This document shows, one piece after another, positions 1-6,062 of a stretch of 11,153 bases of DNA. The stretch spans positions 1 to 11,153 of the forward strand of contig JAISAX010000430.1 of the NCBI GenBank assembly GCA_031266495.1, given 5' to 3'. Source of the stretch: Opitutaceae bacterium. GTDB taxonomy: Bacteria > Verrucomicrobiota > Verrucomicrobiae > Opitutales > Opitutaceae. The number at the start of each line of letters is the position of its first letter. Within the stretch, counting starts at the first letter, position 1. The notes below the pieces were generated by a model, which saw only the letters and a program-made list of their open reading frames with translations, made no database searches and was not told the origin of the DNA. The position numbers and the translations under genes are program-made.

Positions 1-68
1 TGTTTGGGTGGGGCCGGGGTGGCCCCCCGGGGCCGGGGGGGGGGGGGGGGGGGGGCGCCGCCCACGCT
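1..68. other. G-rich low-complexity window edge
   Basis: This stretch is almost only G and C and includes an uninterrupted run of 21 G at 35-55. No gene is visible before the toxin stop codon at 69-71. It may be a true G-quadruplex-prone tract or low-quality sequence at the end of a contig; the sequence alone cannot separate these. Confidence 0.6.
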
Positions 69-525
69 TCAGAGTGTTGCCGGGGTCAACAAAAACCCTG
101 CCGCCGCAGCGGCTTTTCGCTGGTTGTGATCAAAGGAAATGAAGTGGCTGGCCTCATGGTGCCGCGCCAGCGCGATGTGGATAATGTCGAGCGTGCGCGT
201 GCCGGTGCGGGGCGTGATGGTTTCGGCGGCCAGCAGGACGGTGTCGAGCCAGTCATTTTGGGGCGGCATGGGGAAGGGGCCCAGAACGCCGTTTTTCAGG
301 TCGGACTCGAGCAACGTCTTGCAGGTCTGCACATCCGCCGCCTGCAACTCGCCCGGTGCTGCATCCGCGAAAAGGCGTTGCGCATCTCGACCAGTCCGAA
401 GCGGGAAAAGGGAAGTCCGGGCGGTGTGCGCCATGCACCGGCCAGCGCCAGCGCCCGGGCATGGTTCTTGTCCGTGGCGACGTAGAGAGAGAGACGAGAA
501 AGGACGTGTCGGCGTAGGCCCTCAC
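69..525 (-). pseudogene. PIN-domain (VapC-like) toxin, frame broken twice
   Basis: PIN toxins are Mg-dependent ribonucleases that cleave tRNA, rRNA or mRNA. The gene starts with GTG at 525, overlapping the antitoxin stop in GTGA, which points to translational coupling. The first frame reads VRAYADTSFLVSL with the first PIN aspartate (codon 510-508). Sense then continues in a second frame (YVATDKNHARALALAG, later LVEMRNAF, with the conserved Glu at 388-386). It returns in a third frame for the C-terminal half (GELQAADVQTCKTLLES, TLDIIHIALARHH with Asp 188-186, ISFDHNQRKAAAAAG with Asp 131-129). All four acidic positions expected for a PIN active site survive, so decay is recent, or the breaks are sequencing errors or a slippage switch. 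Break one lies in the TC tract at 484-494; break two lies between about 358 and 385. The repaired product would be about 150 residues. Confidence 0.8.
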
Positions 526-731
526 CGAATGAAATCGAGCACGTCCACCCATGAGCTTTTCGTTTTCACGGCGCGTCCCGCGAAGTCCGGAAGCGACCAC
601 TTCTTTTCCCGGTTGGCCTTGTAGATGCCGATGACACGCCCTTTGCGGGTAATTCTGACCGGACCTGATTGCGCCGCCTTTTCGACGACGGCGAAGTTGT
701 GGCGCAGTTCGCGCAGGGTGCTTGTGCTCAT
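522..731 (-). CDS. Phd/YefM-type antitoxin
   Basis: A 69-residue protein with the N-terminal pattern RELRHNFAVVEKAAQSGPV followed by a basic RITRKGRVIGIY strand. This is the DNA-binding Phd/YefM fold that represses its own promoter and, through its C-terminus, neutralises the partner toxin. The C-terminal part (residues about 45-69, ending SSWVDVLDFIR) is the expected toxin-binding tail. The PIN toxin start overlaps its stop by four bases. The ATG at 731 has no close ribosome binding site. A GGAGG (minus strand, 755-751) lies ten bases before an in-frame GTG at 740, so the true start may be three codons upstream. Phd-fold antitoxins paired with PIN toxins are known. The antitoxin looks intact although its toxin frame is broken, so it may persist as an orphan antitoxin or anti-addiction gene. 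Confidence 0.82.
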   Translation of the reverse strand: MSTSTLRELRHNFAVVEKAAQSGPVRITRKGRVIGIYKANREKKWSLPDFAGRAVKTKSSWVDVLDFIR

Positions 732-913
732 GTTACACACGGTTGTTTTACCTCCGGGGTGTGTCAAGCGGCTCGCCCGGCTCGCAGCCCGGCTCCGTTG
801 CGTCCCGGAATTCGCATTGGTGCGATGCAATCGCCGGTTGGCGTGATGCAATTGGCCGCTGGTGCCGCGTAACATCTGTTTGCAAGCGTCTTTGAACCGA
901 TCCAGACGTTTTT
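732..913. promoter_or_regulatory. Divergent promoter region, antitoxin / LacI regulator
   Basis: This 182-base spacer must hold the promoters for the antitoxin (leftward) and the LacI-type gene (rightward). It contains GATGCAAT twice, at 824-831 and 845-852, exactly 21 bases apart, which is about two helical turns. That suits a pair of operator half sites on one DNA face. It also carries CGCGTAACATCTGTTT at 866-881, a relative of the end of the palindromic element near 4810. No convincing -35/-10 pair was found. Confidence 0.4.
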
Positions 914-2053
914 ATGCATCCCGTTATCAGGCACCGCATGGCTGTTGAAATACCTTCCGACCCGACTCCCCCTCCCTCCATGGCGAAAATCGCCCGCCGC
1001 GCAGGCGTGGCGAAATCCACCGTCTCCATGGCATTGCGCAACGACCCCGTCATCTCGGAAAAACAGCGCAGGCGTATCCAGCGGATAGCGACACGGATGG
1101 GTTACCGGACCAATGCGCTCGTCGCCCGGCTCATGCACGAACTGAAGCTGTCGCGAAAACGCCGCTACGTGGCGACACTGGCGCTGGTCAACTGCTCGAA
1201 CAACAACCCGGCCGGCATATCGTTTCCCAGTGTGCTGGCCGACATGCTCGACGGGGTAAAAACACGGGCGAACCAACTCGGCTACGGAGTGGACCCCTTC
1301 TGGCTGTATGAACCGGACGTCACACCGGCGCGTCTGGCGGACATCTTCCGCGCCCGCAACATGCAGGGCGTGGCCCTCTATTCGACCGATGACGATTTCA
1401 AGTCGCTCCTGCCGGACTACAAACCCGTTTGGGGACAATTCCCGGTCCTCACCATCGGTTCGCGGATTCCGACGCTGCCCTTTCACTTTGTCTGCAACGA
1501 CCACTACTCGACCGCCATGCAGGGCTGCGCAAGGTTATTGGAAACCGGATACAAGCGTATCGGACTCTACATGGTGCGCTGGCTCGACAACACGCTGGAG
1601 CACCGCTTTGTCTCGGGATACCGCACCTGTCTGGAGAAAGCCGGGCTGGAAGCGCCGCCCGTCTTCTATTTCGAGCATCCCCGCTATAACTCGCACCGGA
1701 CTTACCCCGAGGCACAACCGGCTTTCGCCCGCTGGCTGGAGGACAGCCGGGTCGATGCCGTGCTGGCCCTCAATAGCTGGATTTTCGAATGGATTGCCGC
1801 TCTCGGCTTGCGCCTGCCCGACGATCTGGGTGTGGCGTTGCTCGATCTGCCCAGGGAATCACGCGGCAAAGTCGCCGGAATGGAACAGCGCCCGGAATGG
1901 ACAGGCATGGCGTCGGTCGATGCCCTGACCGGACAGATCCTCCGTCATGAGACCGGGATACCTCCATTCCAGCAAGGCACCCTGATCGAAAGCACCTGGG
2001 TGCCGGGAGCAACGGTGCGGACAACGTCAGCCATCAACCTCATGCCCCGGTGA
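914..2053 (+). CDS. LacI-family transcriptional regulator
   Basis: A repressor or activator that binds palindromic operators as a dimer and responds to a small ligand, usually a sugar. Counting from the start at 914, the helix-turn-helix spans residues 23-43 (MAKIARRAGVAKSTVSMALR) and the hinge helix lies near RTNALVARLM (65-74). A periplasmic-binding-protein-like sensor domain fills residues about 85-375, so length (379 aa) is near the family norm with a short Pro-rich N-terminal extension. ATGs at 938 and 980 are possible starts; none has a clear ribosome binding site. 938 keeps the Pro-rich lead (IPSDPTPPPS) and may be the better choice, whereas 980 would cut into the helix-turn-helix region. 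No transport or sugar-enzyme gene is adjacent, so its regulon and ligand cannot be read from context. It converges on the exonuclease gene. Confidence 0.92.
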   Translation: MHPVIRHRMAVEIPSDPTPPPSMAKIARRAGVAKSTVSMALRNDPVISEKQRRRIQRIATRMGYRTNALVARLMHELKLSRKRRYVATLALVNCSNNNPAGISFPSVLADMLDGVKTRANQLGYGVDPFWLYEPDVTPARLADIFRARNMQGVALYSTDDDFKSLLPDYKPVWGQFPVLTIGSRIPTLPFHFVCNDHYSTAMQGCARLLETGYKRIGLYMVRWLDNTLEHRFVSGYRTCLEKAGLEAPPVFYFEHPRYNSHRTYPEAQPAFARWLEDSRVDAVLALNSWIFEWIAALGLRLPDDLGVALLDLPRESRGKVAGMEQRPEWTGMASVDALTGQILRHETGIPPFQQGTLIESTWVPGATVRTTSAINLMPR

Positions 2054-2141
2054 ACGGAACGGGAGAGAGAGGACCGGAACCCCGCGCCCCTGCCGGCGCT
2101 CACGCTCCTGCATTGTCCTCTTTTTGTGTTACTCCCCCCCC
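2054..2141. other. Convergent intergenic region with C tract
   Basis: The 88 bases between the LacI-type gene and the exonuclease hold no gene. A run of C at 2134-2142 is preceded by CTCTTTTTGTG. No hairpin with a T tail was recognised, so transcription end points on both sides are unclear. Confidence 0.4.
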
Positions 2142-2897
2142 CTACTTCAGATCCAGCCCCACCGGACAATGGTCGCTGCCCGTGACGGACGGCTCGATCC
2201 AAGCACGCTTCAGACGCGGGCGCAGGGCGGCGGAGGCGAGGAAGTAATCGATGCGCCACCCGATGTTGCGACCGCGCGCGCCGGCGCGGTAGGTCCACCA
2301 GGAATAGTGGCCGGGGCCTTTCTCGAACTCGCGGAACGTATCCACAAACCCGGCACGCAAGATCGTCGAAAAATCCTCCCGCTCCTCGTCGCTGAAACCG
2401 GCGTTGCCCACGTTTTCCTTCGGACGCGCCAGGTCGATCTCCTGGTGGGCCACGTTCATGTCGCCACACACCACCACCGGCTTCTTCTTTTCGAGCGAGC
2501 GCAGGTAGCCGAGAAAATCCGCGTTCCAGCGCCGCCGGTAGGCGAGGCGCGCGAGTTCGTCCTGCGCGTTGGGCACATACACGTTGACCAGATAAAAATC
2601 GGCAAACTCCGCCACGAGCACGCGGCCTTCGTTGTCGTGTTCGGGCAGGCCGAGCCCGCAACTCACCGCCACCGGTTCCACTCGCGAAAAGATCGCCGTG
2701 CCGCTGTAGCCTTTTTTCTGCGCGGCATTCCACCAGACGCGATAGCCGTCCGGCCACACCACGTGCTGCACGTCACCCGGCTGGCACTTTGTTTCCTGCA
2801 GGCAGAGCACATCGGCGTCTGAAGCGGTCATGTAGTCGAGCAACCCTTTTTGCAGCGCGGCGCGCACGCCGTTGACGTTCCAGGAAACAAGTTTCAT
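2142..2897 (-). CDS. xth: Exodeoxyribonuclease III (AP endonuclease)
   Basis: A DNA repair enzyme of the ExoIII/APE1 branch of the endonuclease/exonuclease/phosphatase fold. It cleaves abasic sites and removes 3'-blocking groups and nucleotides from duplex DNA. The 251 residues are complete and show every motif of the family in order: SWNVNGVR with Asn7, LQETK with Glu35, VNVYVPN with Tyr107, GDMNVAH with Asp146 and Asn148, WRIDYF with Asp217, and the C-terminal GSDHCPV with Asp242 and His243. The start ATG at 2897 begins the first beta strand directly (MKLVSWNVNG), so no extension is missing. No Shine-Dalgarno sequence precedes it. It stands alone, convergent with the LacI-type gene and divergent from the PLP enzyme. 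A run of nine C (2134-2142) reaches the first base of its stop codon. Confidence 0.95.
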   Translation of the reverse strand: MKLVSWNVNGVRAALQKGLLDYMTASDADVLCLQETKCQPGDVQHVVWPDGYRVWWNAAQKKGYSGTAIFSRVEPVAVSCGLGLPEHDNEGRVLVAEFADFYLVNVYVPNAQDELARLAYRRRWNADFLGYLRSLEKKKPVVVCGDMNVAHQEIDLARPKENVGNAGFSDEEREDFSTILRAGFVDTFREFEKGPGHYSWWTYRAGARGRNIGWRIDYFLASAALRPRLKRAWIEPSVTGSDHCPVGLDLK

Positions 2898-3057
2898 CGC
2901 GCCGGAAGGTCGCGGGGCGGCGCGAGGATTTCAAGTTTCAACATCGGGCCGGTTCCCCGTCCCCCCCCGTCCGCGTTTTTCGCCCCGCGCAATGTCGCAG
3001 TTGCCTCCCGGCCGCTCCCTGCGCATGGTTTTCCTCTTCCATTCCCAGGATCCAGCC

Positions 3058-4644
3058 ATGCCGACGACGCTCACGCACCTGCCACCGGGCACCCGTATTC
3101 CCGACCGCCTCCACGGCGTCTCCTGCAGCCTGCCCACCATGCGCGCGGTCATCGGCTACGAGGAGAAGGACCCCGAAATCATCCGGCAGATGACCTCCGG
3201 CTATCCGCGCTTTGTCGTGCATCCGCTCATCCGCCAGGCCGCCGCGCATCTCATGCAACAGCGTGGCGACGACACGCACGACGTCTGGCTGGCGTCCTCG
3301 CTCTGCGCCGCCACCGCGCTCATCGCGTGGCTCGGCGATTCCCGCGCCACGCTGCTCGCCGACGCGCCCCTGCCCGGCGTGCTCGTGCCCCGCGACCGCG
3401 ACCCGGAGCTGGGCCGTCGCGCCAAGACTTTTTTGCAAAACACCGGCGTGTTTCTCTCCTCGCGTGCCGCCGAGGATTATCTGGTGCGCGAAGGCGTGCT
3501 GCCGGCGGCGGAGCCGGAAGCGCTGTTCGGAAGGAACGAAAGGGATGCAAACGAAAGAAGGGACGGCCGGGATGCCACGGACAGCGAGACCCTCGCCCGC
3601 GCCGCGGAGAGGCACGTGACCGATACGCTCGCCGGCTACTATGAGACCGCGCCGGACGACGTTTTCCTCGCGCCGAGCGGCATGAACGCAGTCCACTCCG
3701 TGCTCGCCATCGCCACGCGTCTCCAGCGCGCGCGCGGCCGCCGCAAGTGGGTGCAGCTCGGCTGGCTCTACCTCGACACCATCGCCCTCCTCGAAAAGTA
3801 CCATGCCGCCGCGCCCGGCGACCATGTGACCCTGCACAACGCCGCCGATGTCGGCGCGCTCCGCGAGCTTTTTGCGCGCGAAGGCGACGCCATCGCCGGC
3901 GTCATCGCCGAGGTGCCGACCAACCCTCTCGTGCAGACGCCCGACGTGGCCACGCTCGCCGCGCTCTGCCGCGAACACGGGGCGCTCCTCGTCATCGACA
4001 CCAGCGTCCTGTCGCCGCTCAACCTGAACGTGCTCCCGCATGCCGACGTCGTGGTGCAGTCGCTGACCAAATACACCGCCAGCGAAGGCGACGCGCTGCT
4101 CGGCGCCGCCGTCGTCAATCCCCGTAGTCCGCACGCGACTACCTTTCGCGAGGCGTTGCCCGAGACGCTGGAACCGGCGTATTCGCGCGACGTGGCCCGG
4201 CTGGCCGCCCAGATCGACGACACGCCCGAAGTCATCGCGCAGATCAACCGCACCGCGCCGGAGGTCGTTGCGTTTCTCGAAAACCACCCCCGCGTGGCCC
4301 GCGTGTACTGGTCGGGCCAGGCCGACGCCGGTTCGGGCGCCCACTACGCGTCCATCGCGCGCACGCCGCAATCGGCCGGCGGCATGGTCAGCTTTGCGCT
4401 GGCGGCGGATTTTCCGCTGGAGCGTTTTTATGATCGCGTGCGCCTGGCCAAGGGCCCGAGCTTCGGGATGAAAACCACGCTCATCTCGCCGTTCATTTAT
4501 CTGGCGCACTACGACCTGGTGACGAGCGACGCCGGACGCGCCACCCTCGCCGCCGCCGGCATCCCCGTCGGGTTGCTCAGGCTTTGCATCGGCTGCGAAC
4601 CGGCTGGCGAAATCATCAAAACCCTCGCCGAAGCGCTCGCCTGA
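3058..4644 (+). CDS. Fungal-type cystathionine gamma-synthase-like PLP enzyme
   Basis: A PLP enzyme of the Cys/Met metabolism family. Cystathionine gamma-synthase joins cysteine to an activated homoserine in methionine synthesis. ATG 3058 is chosen because AGGA (3047-3050) precedes it at a spacing of seven; the frame is open further up to 2872, but that part is not protein-like. The product has 528 residues, well above the about 390 of the ordinary bacterial enzyme. Its N-terminal domain carries HGVSCSLPTMRAVIGYEEKD and GYPRFVVHPLI, which I recognise as the lead domain of the long fungal STR2-type enzymes. The PLP lysine is inferred as Lys338 in QSLTKYTASEGDALLGA and the pyridine-contacting Asp as Asp314 in VIDTSV. 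A charged linker at residues 158-178 is encoded by a 15-base repeat. Substrate could be O-succinyl-, O-acetyl- or O-phosphohomoserine, and a gamma-lyase role is not excluded. Confidence 0.82.
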   Translation: MPTTLTHLPPGTRIPDRLHGVSCSLPTMRAVIGYEEKDPEIIRQMTSGYPRFVVHPLIRQAAAHLMQQRGDDTHDVWLASSLCAATALIAWLGDSRATLLADAPLPGVLVPRDRDPELGRRAKTFLQNTGVFLSSRAAEDYLVREGVLPAAEPEALFGRNERDANERRDGRDATDSETLARAAERHVTDTLAGYYETAPDDVFLAPSGMNAVHSVLAIATRLQRARGRRKWVQLGWLYLDTIALLEKYHAAAPGDHVTLHNAADVGALRELFAREGDAIAGVIAEVPTNPLVQTPDVATLAALCREHGALLVIDTSVLSPLNLNVLPHADVVVQSLTKYTASEGDALLGAAVVNPRSPHATTFREALPETLEPAYSRDVARLAAQIDDTPEVIAQINRTAPEVVAFLENHPRVARVYWSGQADAGSGAHYASIARTPQSAGGMVSFALAADFPLERFYDRVRLAKGPSFGMKTTLISPFIYLAHYDLVTSDAGRATLAAAGIPVGLLRLCIGCEPAGEIIKTLAEALA

Positions 4645-4654
4645 CGGCGAGAGA

Positions 4655-4768
4655 TTATCCTGTCCGATTCGTCAGATCAGGCTCTCCGCGCACTCCATGC
4701 CAGAAACGAAGCACATAAACGGCACCCTGCGGTTCGAGGACTCCGTAAATAACTGAAGTTACGCGGAG
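4655..4768 (-). pseudogene. Possible ParE/RelE-like toxin C-terminal remnant
   Basis: On the minus strand the reading frame ending in TAA at 4657-4655 gives RVTSVIYGVLEPQGAVYV, then LRFWHGVRGEPDL. The pattern of a V-I-Y strand, a turn, then VLRFWHG-R resembles the final two strands of ParE/RelE-fold toxins (typically V-Y-x-V then V-L-x-V-x-H-x-R). The expected N-terminal helices are absent; upstream the frame runs into the palindromic element at 4751-4824, whose inner edge nearly coincides with the start of the similarity. An insertion that cut the gene would fit. The match is short, from memory and unverified; no antitoxin partner is visible. It could also be a chance frame. Confidence 0.35.
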
Positions 4769-4824
4769 GGGCGTTTTTGCACGGCCCGGTGCGCCCCTGC
4801 GAGAGGAATCGCGTAACATCAGTT
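4751..4824. mobile_element. 74-bp MITE-like palindromic element
   Basis: The ends are a 15-bp terminal inverted repeat with one mismatch: AACTGAAGTTACGCG at 4751-4765 and CGCGTAACATCAGTT at 4810-4824. Inside lies a second inverted repeat, AGGGGC (4767-4772) with GCCCCT (4793-4798), around an inner GCAC/GTGC stem (4779-4782, 4789-4792). The whole can fold as a long cruciform or RNA hairpin. There is no coding capacity, so any movement would need a transposase in trans. A diverged relative follows the methyltransferase gene at about 8905-8965, and solo end-like copies occur at 866, 6046 and 8988. No target-site duplication was identified. Confidence 0.55.
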
Positions 4825-4975
4825 CTTCGTTACGCAATTTGCCGAGGCTAAAGGTATGCCGTTTCACGGGATGACGATTGATCAATGTTTGCCTGGGGAT
4901 GCCGGTCGGCAAGCGGCGACGGCGTGGTTTTGGCAAATTTCGGGATTGCGGCCGTAGCCGGAGGTCAAAACCGGT

Positions 4976-5035
4976 TGCCGGGCAAGGTTGCGGACTGCTC
5001 CGCAAGGGCAAGCGGCGTGCCGGGCAAGGTTGCGG
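4976..5035 (+). repeat. 18-base direct repeat, 42-base period, with hairpin
   Basis: TGCCGGGCAAGGTTGCGG occurs at 4976-4993 and again at 5018-5035 without mismatch. Between them TTGCGGA (4988-4994) pairs with TCCGCAA (4999-5005) over a four-base loop. Function unknown; it may be a remnant of a duplicated spacer or part of an untranslated RNA. Confidence 0.6.
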
Positions 5036-5164
5036 CTGCGGGCGACAGGACAAACCGGAAGAGGGTACTCTATGGTTCGGGTGGCGTCAGCCGCCTTCTT
5101 GTGACCTGGACGCAGGCCGGCTTCGAGGCACCCGAAAGCATCCTCTGCCAGACGCTCCGTTTTT

Positions 5165-5193
5165 TTGACATTCCGGTTTTCCGGCTTTCGACT
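5165..5193 (+). promoter_or_regulatory. Possible promoter of the YggS-family gene
   Basis: A perfect TTGACA lies at 5165-5170, about 44 bases before the start codon. The hexamer 17 bases further on, TCGACT at 5188-5193, is a poor -10 match, so this is only a suggestion. Confidence 0.22.
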
Positions 5194-5213
5194 GACGACT
5201 TCGCCGTTTGTTC

Positions 5214-5906
5214 ATGATCACCTACGAACAGTTTTCCGCCAACGTCGCCCGCGTCGGGACGCAGATCGCCGCCGCCTGCGCGAAAGCCGGCCGCCTGCCC
5301 TCCGAAGTCACGCTGCTGGCCGTCACCAAGACGCATCCCGCCGACGCCGTGGAATACGCCGCCCGCCATGGCCTGCGCTCCGTTGGCGAAAACCGCGTGC
5401 AGGAAGGCGTGGACAAACGCGCGCACTCCACCGCGCCGATCCGCTGGGAGCTCATCGGGCACCTGCAATCCAACAAGGCCGCGCTCGCCGCCGCCCACTT
5501 CGATCGCATCCAGAGCGTGGATACGCCAAAACTTCTCGCCCGGCTCGACGCCGCCGCGGCCGGGCTCGGCAAGACGCTGGCCGTGCTCCTGCAGATCAAC
5601 GCCGGCCGCGACGAGGCGAAATTCGGCGCGGAGATCGAGGACGCGCCGCGCCTCCTCGACGTCGCCCTGACCTTGCCGCACCTGCGCGTGGACGGCCTCA
5701 TGACGATCGCGCCGCTGAGCGACGATCCCGACGTGGCGAAACGCGCCTTCGAGGCGTTGCGCACCCTGCGCGACGATCTGGTCAAAAGCCGGGGCGTGCC
5801 GCTCAACGAGCTTTCCATGGGCATGAGCGGCGACATGGAGGCGGCGATCGCCGCGGGCAGCACCTGCGTGCGCATCGGCACCGCGCTCTACGGCGCGCGG
5901 GAGTGA
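5214..5906 (+). CDS. yggS: YggS/PLPBP-family PLP homeostasis protein
   Basis: A single-domain alanine-racemase-like barrel that binds PLP without known catalysis and keeps the free PLP and amino/keto-acid pools in balance. The 230 residues equal the usual family length. Visible motifs are LLAVTKTHP with the PLP lysine at Lys39, GENRVQE (59-64), WELIGHLQSNK (78-88), GLMTIAPL (161-168), SMGMSGDMEAAI (201-212) and VRIGTALYGAR (219-229). The last two form the phosphate cup. ATG 5214 is used; a TTG two codons upstream is possible but unneeded. In many bacteria this gene sits beside proC, sepF or yggT; here it stands alone between a PLP enzyme gene, 569 bases upstream, and the convergent dnaJ. Two PLP-linked genes in a row may be chance. 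The first intergenic hairpin starts within five bases of its stop. Confidence 0.94.
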   Translation: MITYEQFSANVARVGTQIAAACAKAGRLPSEVTLLAVTKTHPADAVEYAARHGLRSVGENRVQEGVDKRAHSTAPIRWELIGHLQSNKAALAAAHFDRIQSVDTPKLLARLDAAAAGLGKTLAVLLQINAGRDEAKFGAEIEDAPRLLDVALTLPHLRVDGLMTIAPLSDDPDVAKRAFEALRTLRDDLVKSRGVPLNELSMGMSGDMEAAIAAGSTCVRIGTALYGARE

Positions 5907-5910
5907 CTGC

Positions 5911-6037
5911 GTGGCACGGGCTTCCAGCCCGCGGGTTTGATGTGGCATGGGCATCCTGCCCATGATTGCCGGGGGGGGGGGGGGAGGGGGACGCTTGCGG
6001 CGCGGAGCGCCGTCCACGGGCAAGATGCCCGTGCCAC
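5911..6037. repeat. REP-like hairpin cluster 1 between convergent genes
   Basis: Three short hairpins lie between the ends of the YggS gene and dnaJ. Unit A forward (5911-5934) has arms CACGGGC/GCCCGCG around TTCCA. Unit B forward (5942-5965) has CATGGGC/GCCCATG around ATCCT. Unit C in reverse (6015-6037) has CACGGGC/GCCCGTG around AAGAT. Forward units start GTGG and the reverse unit ends CCAC. A G tract, 14 G then A then 5 G (5971-5990), lies between B and C. Arms of B and C differ by compensating changes, which supports selection or copying as a hairpin. They may end transcription or stabilise 3' ends of the convergent mRNAs. Confidence 0.75.
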
Positions 6038-6045
6038 GTCGCAAG

Positions 6046-6061
6046 CGCGTAACATCAGCTT
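6046..6061 (+). repeat. Solo end copy of the palindromic element
   Basis: CGCGTAACATCAGCTT ends just before the dnaJ stop codon (6063-6065) and repeats 13 bases of the right end of the element at 4810-4822. No inner stem lies beside it, so it is a solo end or a shared short motif. Confidence 0.45.
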
Positions 6062-6062
6062 C

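Larger units (their letters stand above)
4645..5213. other. Gene-poor region between PLP enzyme and YggS gene
   Basis: This 569-base stretch has no convincing intact gene. It holds a possible toxin remnant (4655-4768, minus), a 74-bp palindromic element (4751-4824), a 10-bp perfect palindrome ATTGATCAAT (4877-4886), an 18-base direct repeat (4976-4993 and 5018-5035) with a hairpin, and the promoter side of the YggS gene. Open frames crossing it have no recognisable family and look fortuitous. Confidence 0.6.

Noticed and set aside
2872..3057. Upstream extension of the PLP enzyme frame
   Set aside because: It overlaps the start of the exonuclease gene and has no protein-like features; ATG 3058 has an AGGA at good spacing.
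2938..4509. Long 523-residue open frame on the minus strand
   Set aside because: It lies antisense to the PLP enzyme, is rich in Arg/Gly/His as expected of a shadow frame in GC-rich DNA, and has no family motif.
4767..4798. Rho-independent terminator of the PLP enzyme gene
   Set aside because: The stem lacks a following T tail; its TTTTT lies inside the left half as a bulge, and it is better explained as the core of the palindromic element.
4885..5217. Open frame of 110 residues on the plus strand in the gene-poor region
   Set aside because: No recognisable family, it runs through the 18-base repeats and overlaps the YggS start; most likely fortuitous.
5214..5906. Alanine racemase
   Set aside because: Length (230) and the SMGMSGD and GENRVQE motifs fit the non-catalytic YggS family; the second racemase domain is absent.
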